Under the pieces are notes generated by a model. It made no database searches and was not told the origin of the DNA. It saw only the letters and a list, made by a program, of their open reading frames with translations. From Isoetes taiwanensis (lineage: Eukaryota > Streptophyta > Lycopodiopsida > Isoetales > Isoetaceae): a DNA stretch of 64,000 nucleotides. The stretch spans positions 10,240,526 to 10,304,525 of the forward strand of contig JAJEKV010000030.1 of NCBI GenBank assembly GCA_021234155.1, read 5' to 3'. Position 1 is the first letter of the stretch. Each line of letters begins with the position of its first letter. A program made the position numbers and the translations under genes. This document shows, piece after piece, positions 54,930 through 64,000 of the stretch.

Positions 54930-57900
54930 GATATGAGCTACACCAGAAGCTCTAACAGACCGCTCTAGTTCACCTAAACTAGGAGGAAGATCCACAACAC
55001 AAGGCGCATTTATGGCGCTTCTTCCACCCAACCCAAAGCAACCTGTTGAGATCACAAACTACTTGGCAGCGTATACATGGTAAATCTTTCAAGCAAAACT
55101 CTAGTTTATCAAAGAAACATTAGAGGATATATGAGATCAAATATGACCTTCTAAGAAATGCCATGTCATCGATGACCCGTAGCCTTGGGGCAAAATGCCA
55201 TCCCTAACCTATAAAGACTTTTTGTCCTATTAATAACGCTTCTAACTTTTATTAGCAGTAAAATAGCACAAAGAATAATACCATGGATCTATGTATGAAA
55301 ATTGTGAAATTGGGACATGGTTCAAAGGAAAAATTGGGGAAATTTGTGTTGCAAAAGCATAATGATTTGGGAGATGGAGTTTGGCTATGAGTTTTGAAGC
55401 ATGGAGTCTTACAAGTGGTTTCATTAAGATTTATGGCACTAATAAACCGTGATTTTTGTTCAAGAGAGAAAGGACCAGATTTGAAAGGGTTGAGAGAAGA
55501 AAGGTATAAACAGAGATCTCTACTATGTTTTTCTTCCAAGACAAAGAATATTCTAGCAAACCGCTGGAAGCATTTTTTTGTTGTGAATGATTTGGTGGAG
55601 ATGATAATGTCATGGGTGCTTCCAGATTCTTGCATGCATGTCAGCCATGTGGCATATGATAAGGATATGAGAAGGTCACAAGGTACATATAGTTTAGCCT
55701 CAAATACCCCAGCTTATTACAATTAACTTCTTGTAATTTTCATTTGCAAAATGTTGGCTTGAATTTTGAGCTTCGGTTTTGGCAAACATATTATTGACTA
55801 ATATATTGATTGGTCTTTTACTTAATGTATTCGGAGAAATGAAGGGCAAGACATGGTAAGAATTTGTGGCCTCTTCAAAGCTATATATTTATTTTCTTCG
55901 CCTCACGCTACATACCAAAATCTCTCCATCCCTGCTATTGCTCTATCTCCTCGTCTTGATTAAATCCTAACTTCTTGCTTTTGCATCCAAAGTTTTTGCC
56001 TCCGCCTGTCTCAGCCGATCCATGAAAGAGAAGCCCTGCAAGACGACTCCGAAGTTGCCATGGATCGAATTCTTAGATCCAGTCAGATCATGCAAAGGAA
56101 TAATTTCGTCATTTCTAACAGATGATGCAAGGGCCTAATGGAATTTGGCCATTCTAAGAGCTGGACCTCGATTGCCCCTTCTGTGGGGATGTATCGAGTA
56201 TGCCTTTACCTATGTATGCTAAAGTCAATTTTCCCTCGCAATCCCACTCCAAATTTCTTGCCCTTTTCCCATCCTTTACTTTCGAATCAACTCTAAAAAT
56301 GACGGGCGCCTTGTCAATGCCATACCCCAGACGTGGGGCTGTGGGGTTTGAGGTGCTAAATTGCTGCCATGTCAAGCAAGGATCCGCTTTTGGGCTTGGG
56401 ATTATTCACAGCCGCCACGGCAGTGAATGCACGCTCTTCTTAAAGGAAGACATTTGTCTTCGCACCGCGGCTACTATATTTGAAAGTAATACAATGAATT
56501 AATAGTCTTTATTTGACATGTTTGGCAAACCAATAAAATAAAAATAACAAACAATGCAATGAAATAACAAACAACTCAGCATACAAGCCAAACCAATCTA
56601 CATCAAATTTTGCATTCTTGAGAATTGCGATGCACATTCTCTATACATTAATTTACTAAGATAGTCGCCCCTTGCTTTCCTTAATGCATTATAAAAATAA
56701 AATGACCACAAATTATGTATCATCATTTAATTTTTTGACCTATTATGAAGCAACTAAACAATACATAACTTTACCCAACTGAATGAGAGTGCCCAGCTCG
56801 GATTTGAGCATTTGACATATTGCGGAGTGACTAGAATAGAAGTACTAATAGAAGAGCTCATCTGGGCTTATCCAAACGTAGCCGAGCGCGGTAATCTGAT
56901 CCCGCCCACTCTTGGCAAAATTTGTGGATGTAAGTCTTCAATGAACTAGACAGAGTTGAGGGCGAGCAAAGGTCATTAATGTTTTTGTCGATATGACACC
57001 CACACCAAAGGCACGCATTGGTTTAACCTACGATAGATGACACCGAAAGCACTTAAGAGCCTCTCAGATAAAATCCCCAGATACCGCTTCCCCATTGGTC
57101 ACAAAGATTATTGGACGGCATCGCGTCTTAATCGACCTCAAAAACTCAATGTATGGTCTTTACTGGCTTATGAACGAGGCCGCTCTAAAAGTGGGCCCAA
57201 AAAGAAAAAGGTAAGTTTGGAAGGAGATGATCCTAAAGTTGAATAGCGCCGCTGGTGTTGATCCTGATGTTACGACACCTGGTTGAAAACTACCGAGTCC
57301 CGGGAGGACTCCATCAAGCCGATAAAACTACTTGAAGATTCGATGTGCCGCTTTATAGATCCGATGTCGCCCCTTATCCAAAAAATATTCGATTTCCCCT
57401 CTTTGCCAACAATTTCCTAGCTCTTTTCCTATTTAATCTAACTTTTAGCCATATCTAAGGTATTATTTAGCCCTACTACTGAGAAGATGTCATCACAAGC
57501 ACTCTACCTTGCCTTGCCATTAAATCGCCAATCTCACACACACCCATGCTAGTCCACCAAGACCAACGCTCAAGGCCACTCCCTAGCTACCATAACCATA
57601 TCAAGTATTATAGTCTGAGAATCCGGGTGGTTTCTACTAACCTTTCAATATATCCTAAAACCCATTTTCATTAAGGCCCCAAATAATTTTACCTCGATTA
57701 TTAACATACCCGTAAGTCCTTCCATCATAGATTTTCAAAGAAATGGAAAATCATCGTTGGATCAAGGCCCCAACATTTGAAGGTCCGCATCATGAATCGA
57801 CTTCCATCTAGAAATAGAATCTCCCTGGCAATAATCCCAAATAAAAATTACAATATTTGGAACCATCCGCTAACACTCCTTTGAGGTACATGCATTCCTG

Positions 57901-60865
57901 GGGTGTGAACAATGGCACATGGCCTTCTTTCCAATTTGGCCAATTTAGTTTGTATAATCATTCCATGCTTTTCAAATTATCAGCATATCCTTTTACTCAA
58001 AGTAAACTATAGGCTCTTCTAAATCTCTTGAAAGGATCAAGAACTTCAGATAGAAGTTTCTATATCACAAAATGAATAGTACATGTGGCATGGTGAACAC
58101 TTATTCGCATTTATTCCCCAAGATAAATAATATGTCGAATAGGTATTAAAGTGCAAGTTGGGTGAAATGGCGCTTCCATACTTTATTATCTTTTCCCTCG
58201 TGCTCTATTGCTCAACCGGCCTTCAAGTCATAAAGTAGAATCTTTAAGGAAAGAGGTTACTTTATTTTTGAAGTCACAACAAAGATATTCTTAGAAATTT
58301 ATATGTGCCTCATCATCCACCTTAACTTTCTAATTTAAATGACCATCAAAGGCAATATTGGATGTTCTCTCATCACACTTTAACATGTGATATATACTTC
58401 TCCAAAGAAAGCTTGAAAATCTTTGAATTGTTCCAATACTCCATAATTCTTACATTCCTTTATCAGCCCCATATTGATGTTCTCATCACACTTTTAACAT
58501 AGGATATATCTATTAGCAAGTTTGAGGTCTTTGAATTGTTCCAATACCCTACACACCCACATCTCTTTATCAGCCCGTGAGTTTGGTTTCGAATGACTTC
58601 GTGCCAAGTACATTGCCACCACATTTCTATGCATGGAAATATCGGTGAACCAACGAAGCATCCAAATTACTTAAAATGAGAAATCATTACCAATGAGAGA
58701 GTTTTCTCCACAATGATGTGAAATCGTGGGCATCAATCATAATGCATCATACATTTGAACAATAGGGCTAGGTGCTCCATAGGTTTCATCATAACCAATT
58801 TCTTATGGTCAGCATGCCATGAGAACCCCTTCTTCTCACCTTCCGATTCTATACAAAGAATCAATCGCTAGTTAGCAGAAGTACAATATGTTGTGAGCAA
58901 AGATGCAAATATCAAGTATAGATAATGCCCATGATAATGCTATTCATGGGGTATTCCAATTGAAAACCTCTAGGGTCAGGATAAATATAGGTATACATAT
59001 TATGCTCTTACAAGCAACCCATGTCATTACGATAATGCAATAAAATCTAGGAATCCAAACTTCAGTCAATGAAATAACTCATAATAACCCATATATTGTT
59101 GCATGATGATGTTCCAGTCTAGTCATAAATATTACACCTCCTGAATCCAAGTAAGAAAAGTTACACTCACCATCACAATTTTACAAACACGCATAGCACA
59201 AAGTGCTAAAAGGTGAAAGACAGGTGTCAATGCTTTTTATAAAACCCCCCTTGCTATCAATGTCGAGGAATCAAGAAATTTGGAGCTAGACCTAATCATG
59301 CATGCAACATATTTACAATTGCAACTACTATGAGTACTAGTTCTGTAGTACGAGTATCAAAAATATTATGTGGACAGCCCATAACTTTAATGCTAGTTAC
59401 ATTCGTCTTATGTGATATCATCATCTTAACCCCAAACAAATTATTCAATGCACCAGGTTGACAAGTCCTTTTTTTTTAAAACAAGACAAGTCCCTTGAGC
59501 TATAAATCCATCTAGGAAACCAAAATCTATGACCATTTATAACTATCTAACCTAGCTTTCTTTATGTGTGATACAGGCTCCTCTTCCAACTCCATATAGT
59601 TAGTTTCTCCCATTTATTTTGCCATTACATCAATGTGCTCCACACTCTAGCAAGGCATATCTATTCCATTTAGTACATACTAAATACAATGACCCAATAT
59701 GCTAGCATCTATTTAACCTAAAAGAATACCAAAGAGTAAACAGAAAGATAGAATCTAGAAAGAATTAATTATTGTATTGTAAACTTTGATCTCAAAAGTA
59801 CCTTATTCCAGTCAAGCTATGTTATCTAAATTTGCCCCGTGATAATGTGATGATATTTAGCAATGGATAAACTATAACTTCTTCCATGTTCCAAGAGACA
59901 TCACACATAATCAAAACAATACCACTAAAATCAAAATAGATAAAGAATATGCTCCGATTTCACCTTGGAGCAAATTTCATAGATGATAAACTGACAAAGA
60001 ATTCTGAAGGCAAATTCCTTCCTAATCCTCAATTTCTAGAGGTCAAGTGTAGATCTTAATTGACTGACAATGCTCAAGAATGATGATACAAAATCTAAGT
60101 ATGTTCGGTATCCCTACTTATAGTGGTTGCATCTTCGATGCCATCCACTGCGGGTCGCTACAAAAGTCTAATTCATTTAATTTCCCTTTTAGGCTTTTTA
60201 TTTCATTCCAACCATTTAAAAAATTCCTTTTAGTTTTTATTCTAGGATCTCATACAATTTGGCCATTTAGTATAATCCAAATGGATCTTTAGGGAAAATC
60301 AAGTAATTATGGAGAAGAGTAAAGCTCTGAATATTTAATTTATTGACTACATGCCCTCAATGATTCCTGTTTATAATCCTAAGTTGTTTCTCCAATGTGT
60401 GCTCCGTAAGTAAAGGCTTTTTGAACGTTTTTTAACAAGTTCAAGTCTGCCTAGTAAAAGCTATTAGCTACTTAAATTTCCGCCCCAAAGAGATTCTCCC
60501 TAGCCTACGTAATCTCGGAGGGATCTATCGGTGATAAATATAATAGAATTATTACTTGTTCAATCACAAGGTCATCAATCTTCTTTGTCAAACCTCTACT
60601 ATAATGCATCCTTCTACTTGATTAACCACTTGAATATGCATGTTCAAGAAATTACATCCGAGTGCGTAATCATATCGAAAACAATCGCTTGTTTCTTCCT
60701 TTTAAATTTCTAGAACTCCAACGGATAAATCCAAACGGATTATCAATGTTTCGTTGCATTGCATCAATAAATAGCCATTATCTGATTATTTCCAAGTCAT
60801 GAGAATGTATCTATATAATTCTCCTATAAACAGTGCTCTTAAAATTTGTTTTCCCCTACCTGCTA
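54930..60865. other. AT-rich spacer with no recognised gene
   Basis: Open frames here (55252-55635, 55394-55726, 56200-56502 and smaller) overlap on opposite strands and match nothing I know. The one clear structure is a direct duplication of about 105 bp at about 58358-58470 and 58472-58580 (GATGTTCTC, TCATCACAC, TTTAACAT, TTTGAATTGTTCCAATAC, CTTTATCAGCCC). Confidence 0.5.
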
Positions 60866-60869
60866 CCAA

Positions 60870-61390
60870 TTTATACTGTGAGAACATACAAGATACAAAT
60901 TGCAACTATAAAGTGAGAGGTGAGAACCTTAGGGATTCCTCTCCGGATTTGTTTCCATACTCTACCTAAATTTGAAGTACAATTAGCAAGCAAGTAGTTA
61001 TTCATAAGAAGGAGATCCTAGTGTAAGGTCAAAGCAAGATTCCAAGCTTAAACATTCTTTTTCTCCATGAAAATTTGTACTTTGGATTCCCCATAATGAA
61101 ATACATAACTTTAGAGGATGCTTCAAGTGGAATACCTTATAAAAAGAGTGTTTTCACAAATAGAAGGTGATCCCATCTCCTCCAAATAGAGGTATGGCCT
61201 CTACAAGATCTCGTAATATCCAACTCCATGTGTTTTTATTCGAGGTAAATAAACTACTTATACCAGAATCAAATGCACTTAAATAATCTAGTATGTACCC
61301 ATAAATTTGTTAATCTTTGAGTCTAATGTCCAAGACATCTCTTTAAATATCAGACCATTGCTTGTATAAATGTACCTTTAACTCATGTCA
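60870..61390. repeat. Dispersed repeat R5, copy 2
   Basis: Second copy of the block described at 51592-52140, without the small tailed insert. It is diverged by many substitutions and short indels. Beyond it, 61390-62240 is AT-rich with nothing recognised. Confidence 0.8.
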
Positions 61391-62249
61391 TAGTAGTTTG
61401 AGATTTATGATTTTACCTCGGGTAGATGCCTAACACTAGTTGTCCTTAAAAATTCCCAGCTCCAAATTTCTCCTAAAGAGCAATCACAGAAACATGGTAC
61501 ATTTCCTAATGAAATGGTTTCAAGTATTTATTTAGGCTTACTTATTACTTATGATCGTGAGGCATAAATCAAAAACGCCTCTTTAGGCCCGCCTATGATC
61601 CCATCGCAAAGATACATCGTGGTCATCACCTTAATATTGGATCATATTCCTCTCATAGGTTTTAAGCATGTATGCTTACCAAGATCCTCAAATTTAAAAT
61701 GTTAATTTAATGACCTTTATGATCACTAAATGATTCCTAAGTTTGAATAAGAAAATATCAGAGTATATTCATGTTTCCATCACCAAAAATGAATCTAACT
61801 TTCTAGCTCTATATTTATAGTAAAAACGCGCACTTCATATTATATATTCACTTATCCTAATTTTAGTTATGTTCTGTATTAACAAATATATCTTTTAAAG
61901 ATATAATCCATTCATAACTTGCTTTTCAAAAAGATGGCATTTATAGCACTCGGGCCTAGTTCTTATTCTAATTTATTTTTTTAGAGGCCTATTACATATT
62001 GGAAGACGTATTAATATTCTAATAAGTTTGTAACATGTAATAAGTAGAAATCGCATACTTCCGCTACTTAGTTCATCATTGCCGAATTTCCATTTTCGGC
62101 CAATTACCTCTGTGGACCTGCTGGGTTCAGGCTTTGAATTTCTCTATTGTAACCAAAGATGTTTCTTGTTGACGCTCTATCTTCTTAGCAACACAACCTA
62201 ATGTGTTGCCTTTACTAAAACTTGTTTTACATCATAGCTCTACCTCCAC

Positions 62250-63142
62250 CTTTCCTTTCGATAGCAATATCCTGGCACACGATGCCTTCGGCTCCTACAT
62301 TGTTTGGATTGGTAATGCTGATTAGTTGGAGAGCTGGCTTGCTGCAAAATGGGGCACGCTAAAAATGCTTATACTAATGCAATTTTAAACACAAATGCCT
62401 CAGACCTGAAAGGGAAACGCAGTCAGCCGCCCGCCGATGAATGCGCAGAGCAATGTGCATACAAAAGTACAGAGGTAAATTGTCACGCCTGGAGGCAATA
62501 ATTGAAGGCTTGCTTCTCAAATAGAAAGCTCGGGATATTAAGGCTCGAACAAAGCCAAGACAAAGACATTATCAGCGCCACGTGAATCCCACATTGAAGG
62601 GGCATGCACGCCCATACCCATCCGCTTCTGCGAAAAGGCGTAGACTATTGCCTCATTCAAGACAAAAAGTACACCGCCTCGATTTGAGACAGCAGAGATG
62701 GATCGGGGATCCATGGCCTGGATAGGCTTACGATGTCAGCCAAATAGGAGCAGTTGAAGATGAGTGCCATACCAGCAAGAAACCGCATATGATCAAATCC
62801 GAAGGCAGCTTATATCAATCGTCGTCGTCAACCAAAGCATATGTGATACTATAGCACGGAAGTTCGATGCCGGATCATACCTTCGAGGTCATGGATGTGT
62901 GGATCAACTTATGTTCCATGACACCCGCCTCGACTTATAAGTATGTGTATTACACGCATATATATATTTGTAAAGTTTAGTAAAGACTCTTATCAGCCGC
63001 CACAATTTTCCTTGAAACCTTTCGGTAGGGTTTTTAACCAAGACAGCATTGGGCAAGTTCAGTGGCACTCCCTTTGGGTCAGTCCCATAGGCCTATCATT
63101 TCCATGAATCCATAAAAATCCTATTCTATTCTTATTCCATCG
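62250..63142 (+). pseudogene. Decayed 3' part of a (TTCTA)-tailed LINE
   Basis: It is collinear with the 3' half of the LINE at 52600-54925: GATTTGAGACAG, GAGGTCATGGA and TTATCAGCCGCCACAATTTT (compare TTATTACCGCCATGATTTTT). A pentamer tail (CCTATTCTATTCTTATTCC) closes it at 63142. No open RT motif remains. From 63142 to 64000 I see only AT-rich DNA. Confidence 0.6.
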
Positions 63143-64000
63143 GAAAGCCCTAATCTTAAAATATATTTTGTACCGCAGGAGCTTCTCAAGCCGCTGAGCT
63201 GCACTTTCCTCAAAGATATGGTCTTCACCATTGTCCCATATATAGCCCATTCCTCCTAGGGATATAGCAATTTTCCCGTGAAAAGCTTCTATTATAAAGA
63301 ATGGTCATAAGATTTCGCTGCCTGCTGGGCCCATTTAATTTTTCTAATGGGTCAAAACCCTGATCGTGTCAGTAATTTTTCTAAATCCATTCTTTTACCG
63401 TAATATTAATTTAATATGTAATTGCTGCGCATGTTTGATGTCCCCAACTAATAGTTACTCAAAGTACATTTTGTCCAATTCCTTAAAATGAACAATGGGT
63501 CGATCCTGGAAGTATAGTTCCTAAATTCATGTTTAATATCTAAGCATGTGCTTTTTTATACTGATGTTTTAGAGTAGTCCTGGTGTTTATCTATATCCAT
63601 GGTGCACCATGCGAAACTGGAAATTTTATAAAACCCCCTCGTATATAGGTCTTTCCATCATTTCTTTATCCAAGTCACATGCATGCTTTCTAATGATGTG
63701 CATGTAATCACAATTATTTACTATCCAAATTCATGGCCTTTTGAATTGCCATATATTGCTGAGAGGCTTACACAAGATTGCATACCATTTTTACACAAAA
63801 TCTAAACATTCAGTCACATTGTAGTGAGCCTTATTTTGTCTTAAGTAGCATTCACATAAGCATTATCATAAAATGGCTATGGTATGAAATGCCCAGTTGA
63901 ATTAAAACTTGGACAAGTTCAGCAAATTAAGTCCTGGTGATATTTTTATTCAAGGCACTTGCAAGTGTCCTCATACTCTACTAAGGTGACAAAAATCCAG

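Noticed and set aside
55252-55726. Overlapping open frames on opposite strands
   Set aside because: Both are of similar length and neither shows conserved motifs; no splice or promoter context supports either one.

Overview
This is land-plant nuclear DNA. It shows GT-AG introns, organelle-type PPR repeats, a plant EF-hand Na+/Ca2+ exchanger, LTR and non-LTR retrotransposons, and long AT-rich spacers. The PPR protein is a PLS-type array with many near-identical P-L-S triplets. Together with large repeat-rich spacers this suggests a seed-free plant, most likely a fern or perhaps a lycophyte. That placement is inference from style, not proof. Only two genes look intact: a seven-exon NCL-type Na+/Ca2+ exchanger (22175-24456, +) and a large PPR gene (about 36850-39753, +). 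Almost everything else is mobile or repetitive DNA or decayed gene pieces.

Region 1 (1-15.4 kb): an unrecognised multi-exon minus-strand gene is split by an 11.05 kb LTR retrotransposon (2658-13711, + strand). The element has 578/586 bp LTRs, a perfect 5-bp target duplication (GAGTT), a tRNA-Asp-like primer site and a Ty3/gypsy gene order. A further 3.9 kb of coding-like DNA lies behind integrase. An array built on a perfect 20-bp palindrome sits in a non-coding part of the host gene (906-1316).

Region 2 (15.4-22 kb): a decayed plus-strand coding remnant, then a long dispersed repeat (17.86-20.4 kb) with a second diverged copy at 42.1-45.05 kb, then further shared repeats that run up to the start codon of the exchanger gene.

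Region 3 (22-27 kb): the NCL gene. Only 144 bp past its stop codon is a 2.34 kb terminal-inverted-repeat element with a 9-bp (or 8-bp) target duplication. Inside it are a decameric TTC/GAA array that reads as a heat-shock-element array, perfect RNA polymerase III A and B boxes with a four-tract G-rich run between them, and a CCGTAGGAT repeat field. This composite is the most unusual object in the window.

Region 4 (27-36.3 kb): a 25-bp 'TTAACCATAAAGGACCATGTC' type minisatellite, broken up by a LINE reverse-transcriptase fragment and other sequence; a LINE 3' end with a (TTCTA)n tail; a SWIM-zinc-finger remnant; an unrecognised minus-strand coding remnant; and a GGATCNCGGAGG-type repeat field.

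Region 5 (36.8-46 kb): the PPR gene followed by the second copy of the long dispersed repeat. Region 6 (46-64 kb): AT-rich DNA with decayed LINE copies (52.6-54.9 and 62.25-63.14 kb), a second dispersed-repeat pair (51.6-52.1 and 60.9-61.4 kb), and no convincing gene. Frameshifts and LTR-to-LTR differences concentrate in CpG-rich stretches while CpG-poor genes are intact. This points either to methylation-linked decay or to base-calling indels in the assembly.
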